Positions 49,782 to 59,676 are shown, counted from the stretch's first letter. The stretch: 64,000 bases of DNA from Mycolicibacterium boenickei (GCF_010731295.1 NZ_AP022579.1:5766001-5830000); one strand, 5' to 3'. Numbers and translations are program-made. The notes: generated from the letters alone by a model not told the origin.

Positions 49782-51251
49782 TCACACGGTGGCGACGTCC
49801 CGGTTGGCCAGGACCGAATGCCTGCGGCCGTACGCCAGGTACACCACCACGCCGATCACCATCCAGAGCAGGAACCGGATCCAGGTCAGTCCGGTCAGGT
49901 TGAGCATCAGCCACAGGCACGCCAGGATCGCGGCGATCGGCAACACCGGCACCCACGGCACGCGGAATCCGCGCGGCAGGTCCGGGCGGGTCCGTCGCAG
50001 CACGATGACGCCGGCCGAGACCAACACGAAGGCGAACAACGTGCCGATGTTCACCATCTCCTCCAGCCGCCCCATGGGGAACACCGAGGCGGCGATCGCC
50101 ACCAGCACACCGACGATCACGGTGATCCGGACCGGTGTCCCGTGGCTGCCGGTCACGGCCAGCTTGCGCGGCAACAGGCCGTCGCGCGACATCGCGAACA
50201 GCACCCGGGTCTGCCCCAGCATCAGCACGATCACCACGGTGGTGAGACCCGCGAGTGCTCCGATCGAGATGACCTTCGCCGCCCAGTGCAGACCGTTGGC
50301 TTCGAATGCCGTGGCCAGGTTGGCGTGACCCTCCGGCGCATCCCGCAGCACGGTGTAGGACACCATGCCCGAGAGCACGACCGACACCGCGACATACAGG
50401 ACGGTGACGATGCCCAGCGAGGCCAGGATGCCGCGGGGCACGTCGCGCTGAGGATCGCGGGTCTCCTCGGCGGTGGTCGCGACGACGTCGAACCCGATGA
50501 ACGCGAAGAACACGATCGACGCACCGGCCAGCACGCCGTACCACCCGTAGTGGCTGCCCGCCGCCCCGGTCAACAACGAGAACAGCGACTGATCTGCTCC
50601 GCTGGCACTCTCGCCGGCCTGGTTGGGCGGGATGAACGGCGTGTAGTTGGCGGCCTTGATGTAGAACGCGCCGACGACCACCACCAACAGCACCACCGAC
50701 ACCTTGATGATCGTGATCGCCAGGCTGAAGTGCGCGGACAGCTTGGTACCGATCACCAGCAGGATCGTCACGAACGCGATGATCAGCAGCGCACCCCAGT
50801 CGACCGACAAACCCGCGAAATCCGCGATGCCGCCGCCGAACCCGAACACCGTTCCCAGGTAGCTCGACCACCCCTTGGCCACCACCGCGGACGCGACGGC
50901 GAACTCCAGGATCAGATCCCACCCGATGATCCACGCCGCGAACTCACCGAAGGTGGCATAAGAGAAGGTGTACGCGCTGCCTGCGACGGGCACGGTCGAG
51001 GCGAACTCGGCGTAACACAACGCGGCCAGACCGCAGGCTACGGCGGCGATCAAGAAGGCGATCGAGATCGCAGGCCCGGTCAGGTTGCCCGCCGTCGATG
51101 CGGTGATCGTGAAGATGCCGGCACCGATCACGACCGACACCCCGAAAACCGTCAGGTCCCACCAGGTGAGGTTCCTGCGGAGCCGAGTCGACGGCTCATC
51201 GGTGTCGGCAATCGACTGCTCGACAGACTTGGTTCGCCGAAGCGCAGACAT
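49782..51251 (-). CDS. APC-family amino acid permease
   Basis: This 489-residue transporter has about 12 membrane helices and the APC motif VVIGAGIFTITASTAGNLTG in the first helix; FAFIGFDVVATTAEETRDPQRDVPRGI is the typical eighth-region signature of cationic amino acid-type carriers. It matches Rv3253c. Substrate is probably a cationic or neutral amino acid. The start ATG is at 51251. It stands between the alkB operon and the acquired methyltransferase/diiron pair. Confidence 0.9.
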   Translation of the reverse strand: MSALRRTKSVEQSIADTDEPSTRLRRNLTWWDLTVFGVSVVIGAGIFTITASTAGNLTGPAISIAFLIAAVACGLAALCYAEFASTVPVAGSAYTFSYATFGEFAAWIIGWDLILEFAVASAVVAKGWSSYLGTVFGFGGGIADFAGLSVDWGALLIIAFVTILLVIGTKLSAHFSLAITIIKVSVVLLVVVVGAFYIKAANYTPFIPPNQAGESASGADQSLFSLLTGAAGSHYGWYGVLAGASIVFFAFIGFDVVATTAEETRDPQRDVPRGILASLGIVTVLYVAVSVVLSGMVSYTVLRDAPEGHANLATAFEANGLHWAAKVISIGALAGLTTVVIVLMLGQTRVLFAMSRDGLLPRKLAVTGSHGTPVRITVIVGVLVAIAASVFPMGRLEEMVNIGTLFAFVLVSAGVIVLRRTRPDLPRGFRVPWVPVLPIAAILACLWLMLNLTGLTWIRFLLWMVIGVVVYLAYGRRHSVLANRDVATV

Positions 51252-51395
51252 ATGTGGTGACGCCTCTCGTCATGGCCTTGGGTCAGGCCATGTTCCCACC
51301 ACGGTGGCGGTGAAACAGGTAGGACTCTCAAACTGCCGCTCAACTGTGCCATCGGGCCGGAATGGGGCCTACGTCACACTTGGCCTTGATCGTGA

Positions 51396-51401
51396 TACGG
51401 T
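51396..51401 (+). promoter_or_regulatory. -10 box TACGGT of a leaderless promoter
   Basis: TACGGT is followed by 6 nt and the GTG at 51408. Confidence 0.45.
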
Positions 51402-51407
51402 TCGCGC

Positions 51408-52241
51408 GTGGCTGAGCTCCCCTACTTTGACCTGCTGATTGATGAACGGCAGGACGGCGGTGAAAGCGGCCAGCTGTGGAAGAACCAGGTGCACTGGGGG
51501 TACTGGGAGAACCCTGGGACCGCCGACGGGAGTCCGGCCGACTATATCGCCGCCATGGAGCAGATGAATGTCGTGCTGTTCGAGGCCGCGAAGGTTTCTG
51601 ACGGGCAGACGTTGCTGGACGCCGGCTGCGGATTCGGCGGAACCATCCAGCAAATCAACGCGACACATTCCGGCATGGACCTGACCGGCCTCAATATCGA
51701 CCCGCGTCAGCTCGAGGCGGCAGAAGCCCAGACCGAGCCCGCCAATGACAACAAGATTGGCTGGGTAGAAGCCGACGCTTGCGCCCTACCGTTCGAGGAC
51801 AACTCGTTCGACCGCGTGCTCGCAGTCGAGTGCATCTTTCATTTCCCGTCCCGCGAGAAGTTCCTCGCCGAAGCGGCGCGGGTGCTCAAGCCGGGCGGCT
51901 ACCTCGCGGTATCCGACTTTGTGCCAACCTTGGCGTTCTTCGGCAAGACACCGTTCTGGATGGTGATTCGGACGCAGATCGCGAAGTCCTACGGAACGCT
52001 CGGCAGTGTTCCGCTGCGGGGCTACCAGTCCATGGGCAAGCGTGCGGGGCTCCGGCTCGAAGCGAACCGCAACATTCGGAAGAACACATTGCCGACCTAC
52101 CCGTTCATACTGAATTTCTGCCGCGAGCAGGGTTCTGCGGATGCCCAGAAGGTCCTGATGGTGGGAACCCGATGGATGAAATGGCTGTCCAAGCTCGGCT
52201 TTATTCAGTACCGGGTGTACACATTCCACAAGCCGGCCTGA
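51408..52241 (+). CDS. Class I SAM-dependent methyltransferase
   Basis: This 277-residue protein has motif I LLDAGCGFGGTIQQI, the strand-2 Asp in LTGLNIDPRQLEAA, and the motif post-I/II block VEADACALPFEDNSFDRVLAVECIFHFPSR, close to the sterol/tocopherol-type small-molecule methyltransferases. The acceptor is unknown. It stands convergent with an AurF-like diiron oxygenase, and together they separate two conserved genes (Rv3253c and Rv3254), so they could act on one secondary product. Its base composition is lower in GC than the flanks. Confidence 0.85.
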   Translation: MAELPYFDLLIDERQDGGESGQLWKNQVHWGYWENPGTADGSPADYIAAMEQMNVVLFEAAKVSDGQTLLDAGCGFGGTIQQINATHSGMDLTGLNIDPRQLEAAEAQTEPANDNKIGWVEADACALPFEDNSFDRVLAVECIFHFPSREKFLAEAARVLKPGGYLAVSDFVPTLAFFGKTPFWMVIRTQIAKSYGTLGSVPLRGYQSMGKRAGLRLEANRNIRKNTLPTYPFILNFCREQGSADAQKVLMVGTRWMKWLSKLGFIQYRVYTFHKPA

Positions 52242-52307
52242 CCGCAACCCACTAGGCCCCATATGCCCTGCCCCACAGCGCTTGTCGCCACTTCGTCGTG
52301 AGTGCGG

Positions 52308-53621
52308 TCAGAGAGTGGGCATGAATTCGGCGAGCGCCAGTATCATGAGCACCACCAGAGCGAGCCCAATCAGGCCACCGATGGGAATCATGACAACGCA
52401 CACCGCTACCCACACGAAAAGCCTGGGCCATTCGAATGGCTGGTTGCCGACCACGCCGCCACGGCGTTCGCGCAATACGTGGTAGACCGCCCACACAACC
52501 GCACCGGCAGCGGCAGCGGCGATGATCCGCAGACCGACCGGAGTCACCGCCAAGGCCACGCCCGCCATGATCACTACGGCCATGAGTCGCACCCAAACTG
52601 TCGTCCGAATCTCGACGAGTTGTGGCACCGTCAAAGTTTCGAACAGCCGATTGGGCTCTCCGCGGTAGCGCGGGAGCCGCCCATCGATGCCGAGTACCCG
52701 CCAGATCCAACGGGACCACACCGTCCGAAGCCCGAGACGATCCGCAACCCGCCGAGCGTCCGCTGCTGACTCGGCCATCATCTGGCTCGAATATGCACTT
52801 CGCCAGTAGGCGGACTTGAAGGTTCGGCGTGGCACCCCGAATTCGCGGGCGAAAGTCCTCGGCGGAGTGAATATTTCACCCATCAGCCAGCGCAGAAAAA
52901 GCGGGAACATTACCGCATATACAGCCCGCTTCCAACGGCCTGAGTATTGCACGCGCTCAGCCAAATGATCATCCGCAAAAGTAATGTGCCGAGCTTCTTC
53001 TGCCAAATGAATATATAGAATACGATTCAGCAATGGTGGCACGCACTGTTTGCCGCGCAGCAGCAGTGTCTGCTGGAAGTGAACTGGCTGTTCACCGCCA
53101 AGCACACCGATGAAAAGCAGGACACTGAGGTATCCACTGAGGAAGCCCACAAGAGGGCCCAGAATCCTCGACATCCGCCGCATTCCAGGCACGTCTTGAT
53201 TGTTTCGGTTGATGAATTCCTGAAACATCTGAATGTGGTTACATTCATCGGTCACTTCATGCATAAGATACCGGAACACAGAATCAGAATTAGCTAGCTT
53301 TCCGGCATAATGCACTACGCCGCGAATCAGAATCATCTCGAACTGGATTCCGACCTTGAACGTGTTGGCGGTGATCCACCGCCCCATATCGACGCGCTTC
53401 TGAAATGGTTGCTCGGCATACCAGTCTGTCGCGGCCAGTGGACTGGTGTCAGCGCGCAACTGCCAGCGGGGGTCATTCACATCGAGGGCGTTTTCCGGCG
53501 CCTCCCAGTCGATGTCGATGAACGGGTCGAACCGTAGTCGAGTCGTCGCGAAGGAAAGGGCCTCCACCGTGGAGAGGTGGAGGTCCTCTGATGTGTCATC
53601 CGCGTCGCCGACCGTTGTCAT
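52308..53621 (-). CDS. AurF-like diiron oxygenase with C-terminal membrane helices
   Basis: This 437-residue protein has a ferritin-like diiron domain with ligands E-x-x-H in DECNHIQMF (with the preceding EVTDE) and EEARHITFADDH, as in AurF, the p-aminobenzoate N-oxygenase. The first 320 residues hold this domain and the last 70 hold two hydrophobic helices (VRLMAVVIMAGVALAVTPVG and LFVWVAVCVVMIPIGG), a layout seen in uncharacterised mycobacterial homologues. It may oxidise an amine or lipid at the membrane. The 5' two-thirds is AT-rich (some 60-base lines are about 40-42% GC by hand count), unlike the flanks, so it is probably horizontally acquired. Confidence 0.8.
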   Translation of the reverse strand: MTTVGDADDTSEDLHLSTVEALSFATTRLRFDPFIDIDWEAPENALDVNDPRWQLRADTSPLAATDWYAEQPFQKRVDMGRWITANTFKVGIQFEMILIRGVVHYAGKLANSDSVFRYLMHEVTDECNHIQMFQEFINRNNQDVPGMRRMSRILGPLVGFLSGYLSVLLFIGVLGGEQPVHFQQTLLLRGKQCVPPLLNRILYIHLAEEARHITFADDHLAERVQYSGRWKRAVYAVMFPLFLRWLMGEIFTPPRTFAREFGVPRRTFKSAYWRSAYSSQMMAESAADARRVADRLGLRTVWSRWIWRVLGIDGRLPRYRGEPNRLFETLTVPQLVEIRTTVWVRLMAVVIMAGVALAVTPVGLRIIAAAAAGAVVWAVYHVLRERRGGVVGNQPFEWPRLFVWVAVCVVMIPIGGLIGLALVVLMILALAEFMPTL

Positions 53622-53988
53622 TGCCCCATCCGTCGATATGTGAGGTATCCAGCAGAGAGTATCAACCTGAGAGCCATATCACTGTCACAGCCACGGCATT
53701 GTGCCACGAGTTGTTACGGGCTGGTTGGCACGATCCCACCATGCGGTGCATCGGCGTCCAGACCGGCCTGTCCGCGACGGAACGAGACTGGTCCGCCGGG
53801 GTATCAGCAGGGGCGGCTTCCACCGCTCCGCGGCGCCGCTGGGCACGTGTGCGGATCTTCGGATCGGGAACCGAGTCCGGGCTGCCCGCCGGTCAACCAG
53901 GTTCGGCAGGCGGCCTGTCGAGGTCTTAATTGACGATGCCTCTCATTCCGCCCGCTTCACGCTCGGTTCGCAGTACCGTAACCGTCTG
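53622..53988. other. 367-bp intergenic region between divergent genes
   Basis: No supported gene. An open frame in phase with the FAD enzyme from 53701 is not conserved. The region must carry promoters of the AurF-like gene and of the FAD enzyme (TACCGT at 53974-53979, 9 nt before its ATG). Confidence 0.5.
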
Positions 53989-55368
53989 ATGAGCACGATT
54001 CACCAAACCTCACCAAACCATGCAGTTGTCGTCGGAGGGAGCATCGCGGGACTATGCGCGGCCCGGGTGCTCGCCGACCATTTCGACCGCGTCACCCTCT
54101 ATGAACGTGATGAGCTGCCGGACCAACCTGTCAATCGCAGCGCGATCCCGCAGGGCCAACATGTCCATCTGCTGATGGCCCGCGGAGCCCAAGAACTGGA
54201 GGGGCTGTTTCCCGGGTTGCTCCACGACATGGCAGCCTCGGGCGTCCCGGTAATACGCAACCGCCATGACTCGATCCACTTCGACGCGGCCGGTCACATC
54301 CTCGCGACCGGACTGGACGACAAGTACACCGCGTATGTGCCGAGCCGCGGCCACCTCGAATGGCAGATCCGCAAGCGGGTCGGTGCGACGCCCGGCATCG
54401 ACATCGCGCAACGAGTCGTGGCACATGCGCAGTACGACCCGGTGACCGAGCGGGTGACCGGCGTCGTCCTCGACGACGGCGACGTCGTGCCGGCCGATCT
54501 GGTGGTCGACGCATCCGGGCGCGCCAGCCGGCTTCCGGCGTGGTTGCAGCAGTGGGGATTCGAGCGTCCACGGGAAGATTCGGTACAGGTGGGCGTCACC
54601 TACGCCTCACACCGCGTGAAGATCCCCGGCGGGATGATGCCGCAGAAGATGGTCATTGTCGGCGCCACCCGAGCACGCCCGTTCGGGATGGGCATGCTCC
54701 TCCATGAGGACGACATCTGGATGGTCACCGCATTCGGGGTGGCCAAGGCCGAGCCGCCGCGTGACTTCGCGGGTATCTGCGCATTGGCCGACGAGGTGCT
54801 CCCGCCCGAGATCAGTGCGGCGCTGCGAGCCGGAACACCGGTCGGCGAAATGAACTTTCACCGGTACCCGACGAGCAAGTGGCGGCGCTACGAGCGGATC
54901 CGCCGATTCCCCACGGGCATCGTGCCGTTCGGTGACGCCATCGCCAGCTTCAACCCCACGTTCGGACAGGGCGTGACGATGGCGGCGCTGCAGGCCGTCA
55001 ATCTGCGCCGAGCGCTGGCCGACGGAAAGGACAATCTGGCCTGGCGGCTAGCGTTCCGCAACGCCAAGACCATCTGGCCGGTGTGGATGATGAACGGCGC
55101 GGCGGACCACACCGAGCATGGTGCGCAGGGCGACCGCCCTTGGTGGTATCGACCGGCGTACGAACTGTTCAGTCAGTTCGTCGCCGCGGCCGAGACCGAT
55201 CCCTTTGTGGCCGAATGGTTTCTGAGCAGGACGAGCCTGATCGACAGCCTTTACCTGGTGCCACCGCCCCGCCTCATCGGCCGCGCGATACGCACCAACG
55301 TCAAGCTATGGCTCGCCGGGCGCAAGCGGCGCGAAGCTGAGGCCGACGTGCTCAGCACCGCTGTGTGA
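53989..55368 (+). CDS. FAD-dependent oxidoreductase (Rv3254-like)
   Basis: This 459-residue flavoprotein has the FAD dinucleotide motif VVVGGSIAGLCAARVLADHF, the second FAD motif (DLVVDASGRASRLPAWL) and the third GD-type motif IVPFGDAIASFNPTFGQGVTMAA. It resembles the squalene epoxidase/geranylgeranyl reductase clan and matches Rv3254. The reaction is unknown. ATG at 53989 (MSTIHQTSPNH) is chosen over the open frame from 53701 because homology begins here. It is convergent with manA. Confidence 0.88.
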   Translation: MSTIHQTSPNHAVVVGGSIAGLCAARVLADHFDRVTLYERDELPDQPVNRSAIPQGQHVHLLMARGAQELEGLFPGLLHDMAASGVPVIRNRHDSIHFDAAGHILATGLDDKYTAYVPSRGHLEWQIRKRVGATPGIDIAQRVVAHAQYDPVTERVTGVVLDDGDVVPADLVVDASGRASRLPAWLQQWGFERPREDSVQVGVTYASHRVKIPGGMMPQKMVIVGATRARPFGMGMLLHEDDIWMVTAFGVAKAEPPRDFAGICALADEVLPPEISAALRAGTPVGEMNFHRYPTSKWRRYERIRRFPTGIVPFGDAIASFNPTFGQGVTMAALQAVNLRRALADGKDNLAWRLAFRNAKTIWPVWMMNGAADHTEHGAQGDRPWWYRPAYELFSQFVAAAETDPFVAEWFLSRTSLIDSLYLVPPPRLIGRAIRTNVKLWLAGRKRREAEADVLSTAV

Positions 55369-55378
55369 GCGGTACTCG

Positions 55379-56605
55379 TCAGATGCCGATGGTCACCCGG
55401 AACAGTTTCGTGGGCTCGGCAGCGGTCAACCGGATGGGGCCGTCCTGGGCCGCCACCCACGCTGCCGCGCCCCGCTCCAGCGTCAGCTTGTCGTCGTCGG
55501 CGTAGATCACCGCGGCGCCTTCCGTACACAACAGCAGCTGCGGCCCGTCGTGGTGGGAGTGCACGTCGATCTCGCCGCCGAGATGGTCACCCTCGACCGA
55601 CAACACCGACACCGCGAACTCCTGTGCCGGCGTCTGGTAGATGGTCTCCGGCCCATCCGTGACGGTTTCCGGACGCAGCCGCTCGTCCGGGGTGGGCGTG
55701 AAGTCCAGCACCCGCAGAAGTTCGGGGACGTCCACGTGCTTCGGGGTCAACCCACCGCGCAGCACGTTGTCGGAGTTGGCCATCACCTCGACGCCGACAC
55801 CGTGCAGATAAGCGTGGAGGTTTCCGGCAGGAAGGTATACGCCCTCCCCCGGCTGCAGGCTGATGCGGTTGAGCAGCAGGGAGGCCAGCACCCCGGCATC
55901 ACCCGGGTATCGCTCACCGAGCTCCAGCACCGTCTTGGCCTCGGCAGCGAATTTCTTTGCCCCGGAACGGATGTAGTGGATCGCTCCGTCGAGAACGGCC
56001 GGCACCAGCACATCGAGGTCCGGCTGCGGCGCGGTGATCCAGGTGGTGAAAAGCGCCCGCAACCCGTCGGCGTCGGATTGATCGGAGAGCAGGTTGATGA
56101 ACGGGTCCAGATCCGAAACAGCCAGTGCGCGCATCAACTCGACCGTGCGGTCGACCGGACGGAAGCCGGCCAGCGCATCGAATTGCCCCAGGGCGACCAG
56201 CAATTCGGGCTTGTGGCTGCGGTCGCGGTAATTGCGGACCGGCGAGGACACCGGGATGTTGAGCCGGTCCTCGCGGTCGTAACCTTCGCGGGCCTGAGCG
56301 GCACTGGGGTGCGCCTGCAACGACAACGGTTCATCGGCGGCCAGCACCTTGACCAGAAAAGGGAGCGCGTCGCCGAACCGGCCGATCGCCACGCTGCCCA
56401 ATTGCCCCTCTGGGTCGTCATGAACCGCCTGCAGCAGCGACTCCTCACCGTGTTCGGTCTGCAGCCAGGCCGGATCCTGCGGATGCGCGCCGAGCCACAG
56501 CTCGGCCTCCGGATGGATTGTCGGGCTGGGCCTTCCGGTGAAATCAGCGATTGCCGTGCGCGAACCCCAGGCATAGGTCCGCACCGCTCCCCGTAGCAGA
56601 TGCAC
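55379..56605 (-). CDS. manA: Mannose-6-phosphate isomerase
   Basis: This 408-residue type I PMI interconverts fructose-6-P and mannose-6-P, feeding GDP-mannose for PIM, LM/LAM and glycoproteins. Zinc-site motifs are present in SLQAHPSAAQAREGY, HKPELLVAL and GVYLPAGNLHAYLHG. It matches Rv3255c in length. GTG at 56605 is used. It follows the SIS-domain gene by 3 bp in the mannose activation operon. Confidence 0.95.
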   Translation of the reverse strand: MHLLRGAVRTYAWGSRTAIADFTGRPSPTIHPEAELWLGAHPQDPAWLQTEHGEESLLQAVHDDPEGQLGSVAIGRFGDALPFLVKVLAADEPLSLQAHPSAAQAREGYDREDRLNIPVSSPVRNYRDRSHKPELLVALGQFDALAGFRPVDRTVELMRALAVSDLDPFINLLSDQSDADGLRALFTTWITAPQPDLDVLVPAVLDGAIHYIRSGAKKFAAEAKTVLELGERYPGDAGVLASLLLNRISLQPGEGVYLPAGNLHAYLHGVGVEVMANSDNVLRGGLTPKHVDVPELLRVLDFTPTPDERLRPETVTDGPETIYQTPAQEFAVSVLSVEGDHLGGEIDVHSHHDGPQLLLCTEGAAVIYADDDKLTLERGAAAWVAAQDGPIRLTAAEPTKLFRVTIGI

Positions 56606-56608
56606 TTC

Positions 56609-57679
56609 TTATCCTCGAACCAGTTTCAAATACACGGCCGTCATCTCCACACGGACGGCCAGGATCGCCAGTTGTTGTTCCGGGCGCCCGGCCGGCAGGG
56701 TTGTCCCCGCCGCTTCCGGCACGTCCTCGGCACCGATCACCGCGATGTCGTCGAAGCCGTTCACCCTGGCCCCCACCGCTTGTCGTTCGGTGTCGGTGAT
56801 CAACACGAACGTGCGCATCCGGCGCGGCAGCGGTCCGTCGATCTCCTCGTCATGGAACAGCGACTGGGCCGCGGGCAACCCCACCGCCCCGCTGCCCGTC
56901 GCGGCGAGCACATCGCCCAACCCGGCGGCGGCCACGACTTCTCCGGCCAGACGCAGCATCGCCGCCGCGCCGTGCCGCGCGAGTGCCAGCGTGGCCGGGT
57001 TGTCACCGGCCAGCACCACGGCGCTGTCCGACATCCGCTCGGCCAGTGTCTTGGCCGGGTTGGTGAACAATTCTCGTCCGGCGCTGTTGCGCAACGCCTC
57101 GGCGTCGAGTTCGTCGGCAAGAGCAGCCAGATCCACGCGCATACCCGGATCCACCACATGCAGCGCCGCCAGACCCGCGGCCAGGTACCGGGTCAGCCCG
57201 AAATCGTCGGGCACCCACAGGCGCGGCGCCAGCACCACGGCCCGTCCGGCCGCGATGTCACGCAGCGGGCCCTCGTGGGGTGCCACGATCAGCACCCGGG
57301 CGCCGCGGCGCACACCGGTGGCCGCCGCGTTCACCAGCGCCGGATCCCCCGGGTCGTCTCCCGCCACGATCAGCACGTCCAGCGCGCCCAGCCACGGCGG
57401 GGTTTCGGCGGCCACCACGATGGGGGCCGAGATGGACGCGCCGAGCGCAGCTGCCAGCATGGCGCCCGCGCTCTCCGCGGTGCCGCGGCCGGCAACCCAA
57501 ATCACCGTGCGCGGTGGATGATCCGCTCGCAGTGGGTCGAGCAGGCCTTCCGCCAGCGCCGCGGCGGTCGCCCGGACCTGGGCACCGGCCATGGCCGCGG
57601 CCCGCAGCAGACCGTTGCGGTCGGCGGCGAGAAGTCCGTCGCCGTCGTCCAGGTCGACCGTGGCGTCCACGGCGTTCAC
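56609..57679 (-). CDS. SIS-domain phosphosugar isomerase-like protein (Rv3256c/TobH-like)
   Basis: This 356-residue protein matches Rv3256c. It has a nucleotide-like SIS domain (VIWVAGRGTAESAGAMLAAALG ... DVLIVAGDDPGDPALV) and a C-terminal half like bifunctional glucose/mannose phosphate isomerases. It probably helps or regulates mannose phosphate metabolism because it sits between manB and manA. GTG at 57679 overlaps the manB stop (GTGA). Confidence 0.82.
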   Translation of the reverse strand: MNAVDATVDLDDGDGLLAADRNGLLRAAAMAGAQVRATAAALAEGLLDPLRADHPPRTVIWVAGRGTAESAGAMLAAALGASISAPIVVAAETPPWLGALDVLIVAGDDPGDPALVNAAATGVRRGARVLIVAPHEGPLRDIAAGRAVVLAPRLWVPDDFGLTRYLAAGLAALHVVDPGMRVDLAALADELDAEALRNSAGRELFTNPAKTLAERMSDSAVVLAGDNPATLALARHGAAAMLRLAGEVVAAAGLGDVLAATGSGAVGLPAAQSLFHDEEIDGPLPRRMRTFVLITDTERQAVGARVNGFDDIAVIGAEDVPEAAGTTLPAGRPEQQLAILAVRVEMTAVYLKLVRG

Positions 57680-59064
57680 GGCACCGGCTCGCTCACCCCA
57701 CGGATCTGCGCCGAAACTCTGTCGACGAGTGCGGCGACGTCCTCGGCGGTACGGGCTTCCACGTTCAGCCGCAGCAGCGGTTCCGTATTCGACGTCCGTA
57801 GGTTGAACCAACTGCCGTCACCGAGATCGACTGTCACTCCGTCGAGGTGATCGATGGACTGGATCGAGCTGGCGAAGGATTTGAGCACGGCGTCAACGCA
57901 CGCCGGGGCATCGGTGACGGTGAAGTTGATCTCGCCGGACGCCTCGTACCGCTGATAGTCCGCCATGAACTCCGACAGCGGGCGATCCTGCTCGCCCAGG
58001 GCCGCCAGCACGTGCAGGGCCGCGAGCATGCCGGAGTCGGCGCCCCAGAAGTCACGGAAGTAGTAGTGCGCCGAGTGTTCCCCGCCGAAGATGGCGTTGG
58101 TTTCGGCCATCAGGCCCTTGATGTACGAGTGCCCGACCCGGGACCGCACGGGTGTGCCGCCGCGCTCGATGACCAGTTCGGGAACGGCGCGCGAGGTGAT
58201 GAGGTTGTGGATCACCGTGGCGCCGATCTCGCGCTTGAGCTCGCGGGCCGCCACCAGAGCGGTCACCGCCGACGGCGACACGGGGCATCCGAGTTCGTCG
58301 ACAACGAAGCAACGATCAGCATCCCCGTCGAACGCAAGACCGATGTCGGCCCCCGTCGCCAGCACGTGCGCCTGGAGGTCGACGAGGTTGGCCGGATTCA
58401 GCGGGTTGGCCTCGTGATTGGGGAAACTGCCGTCGAGTTCGAAGAACAGCGGCAGCACAGTGACGCCCGGGATCGGCCCGAGGACCGCGGGCGTGGTGTG
58501 ACCGGCCATGCCGTTGCCCGCGTCGACCGCGATGCGCAGCGGCCGAAGCGCGCTGAGGTCGACCAGCGACCGGAGGAAGCTGCCGTAGTCGGACAGCACG
58601 TCGCGATCGGAGATGACGCCAGCCGGGCCGTCGTGACTCGGCACCCCCGCGATCACCTCGTCGGAGATGGTCGACAGGCCGGTGTCCTTGCCGACCGGTT
58701 TGGCCCCGGCGCGGCACAGTTTGATCCCGTTGTAGGCGGCCGGGTTGTGGCTCGCGGTGAACATCGCCCCCGGACAGTCCAGCAGGCCCGACGCGAAGTA
58801 CAGCTGATCGGTGGAGGCGAGACCGATCCGGACCACATCAAGGCCCTGAGCGGTGACACCCTCGGCGAACGCGGCGGCCAGCGCCGGCGAACTGGCCCGC
58901 ATGTCGTAGCCGATCACGACCTGTGTGGCGCCCTCGGCGCGGACCAGGCGAGCGAATGCACCGGCGACCTCGGACACGAACGCCTCGTCGATCTGGCTGC
59001 CGACCAATCCCCGGACGTCATAGGCCTTGATGACATCGTGAACAGCCGCCGCTGGCCTAGACAT
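57676..59064 (-). CDS. manB: Phosphomannomutase/phosphoglucomutase
   Basis: This 462-residue enzyme converts mannose-6-P to mannose-1-P (and may act on glucose). The phosphoserine loop is TASHNPAAYNGIKL, the Mg loop is DGDADRCF, and the sugar-binding GGEHSAHYYFRD and RTSNTEPLLRLNVEA are intact. It matches Rv3257c. ATG at 59064 has AAGGAGCAAT upstream. DUF3499 gene lies 116 bp upstream. Confidence 0.95.
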   Translation of the reverse strand: MSRPAAAVHDVIKAYDVRGLVGSQIDEAFVSEVAGAFARLVRAEGATQVVIGYDMRASSPALAAAFAEGVTAQGLDVVRIGLASTDQLYFASGLLDCPGAMFTASHNPAAYNGIKLCRAGAKPVGKDTGLSTISDEVIAGVPSHDGPAGVISDRDVLSDYGSFLRSLVDLSALRPLRIAVDAGNGMAGHTTPAVLGPIPGVTVLPLFFELDGSFPNHEANPLNPANLVDLQAHVLATGADIGLAFDGDADRCFVVDELGCPVSPSAVTALVAARELKREIGATVIHNLITSRAVPELVIERGGTPVRSRVGHSYIKGLMAETNAIFGGEHSAHYYFRDFWGADSGMLAALHVLAALGEQDRPLSEFMADYQRYEASGEINFTVTDAPACVDAVLKSFASSIQSIDHLDGVTVDLGDGSWFNLRTSNTEPLLRLNVEARTAEDVAALVDRVSAQIRGVSEPVP

Positions 59065-59180
59065 ATTGCTCCTTGTGAAACGGAATCGTTGGCGCCAGCC
59101 TAACCGTCGGGCGGCGTCGACACGTTCACTACTCGCGGGCCGGGCGTCGTCGAGTCAGAGCCGATCAGTGCCAGTCCGTG

Positions 59181-59600
59181 CTAGTTGTCGGGGTCCGGCA
59201 ACACCCGCAGGTGGCCGCGACGACGCCCGTTGGTCTCGGCCGGACGCGCCGGCGGCGCCGTCACGGCACTGGTGGCCAGACCGGTGGAGGGATCGGAGAA
59301 TCCGGCAACCACCCCACCACGGGAAACAGCGCCTGGCTGGCCTTCGCGGACGGCATCGGCCAACGCCACCAGATCGTCTTCATCGGGGTGGGTGGGCAGC
59401 GGCCCGGCGTGGCGGACGAGCTCCCAGCCACGCGGCGCGGTGATACGGCCGGCGTGGCCGACACACAAATCCCAGGAGTGGGGCTCGGACACCGTGGCGA
59501 GTGGTCCGACTACCGCCGTGGAGTCGGAGTAGACAAAAGTCAGCGTCGCCACGGCATAGTGCGGGCACCCGGGCCGGCAGCAGCGACGGGGAACATTCAC
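59181..59600 (-). CDS. DUF3499 family protein (Rv3258c-like)
   Basis: This 139-residue protein of unknown function is conserved in actinobacteria. The N-terminal half has a cysteine pattern CCRPGCPHYAVATLTFVYSDS and a later WDLCVGHAGRITAP (Cys and His, a likely zinc site); the C-terminal half is Pro/Gly-rich and disordered. GTG at 59600 is preceded by TAATCT and 7 nt, so it is probably leaderless and divergent from the leaderless gene at 59690. Confidence 0.85.
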   Translation of the reverse strand: MNVPRRCCRPGCPHYAVATLTFVYSDSTAVVGPLATVSEPHSWDLCVGHAGRITAPRGWELVRHAGPLPTHPDEDDLVALADAVREGQPGAVSRGGVVAGFSDPSTGLATSAVTAPPARPAETNGRRRGHLRVLPDPDN

Positions 59601-59607
59601 GCTCCAG

Positions 59608-59613
59608 AGATTA
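59608..59613 (-). promoter_or_regulatory. -10 box TAATCT of a leaderless promoter
   Basis: On the minus strand TAATCT is followed by 7 nt and GTG at 59600. Confidence 0.55.
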
Positions 59614-59676
59614 CTTTGGACGATCGCTGTGTGCCGCCGGACACGCGCAGCCGTCGGGACCCCGATCCCGAACCGT

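Noticed and set aside
49623..51260. 545-codon plus-strand frame opposite the APC permease
   Set aside because: Same reason: antisense shadow with no recognisable motif, and it runs through the 24-bp hairpin.
53701..53988. N-terminal extension of the FAD oxidoreductase
   Set aside because: The extra 96 residues are basic, unlike any domain, and the conserved protein begins at 53989.
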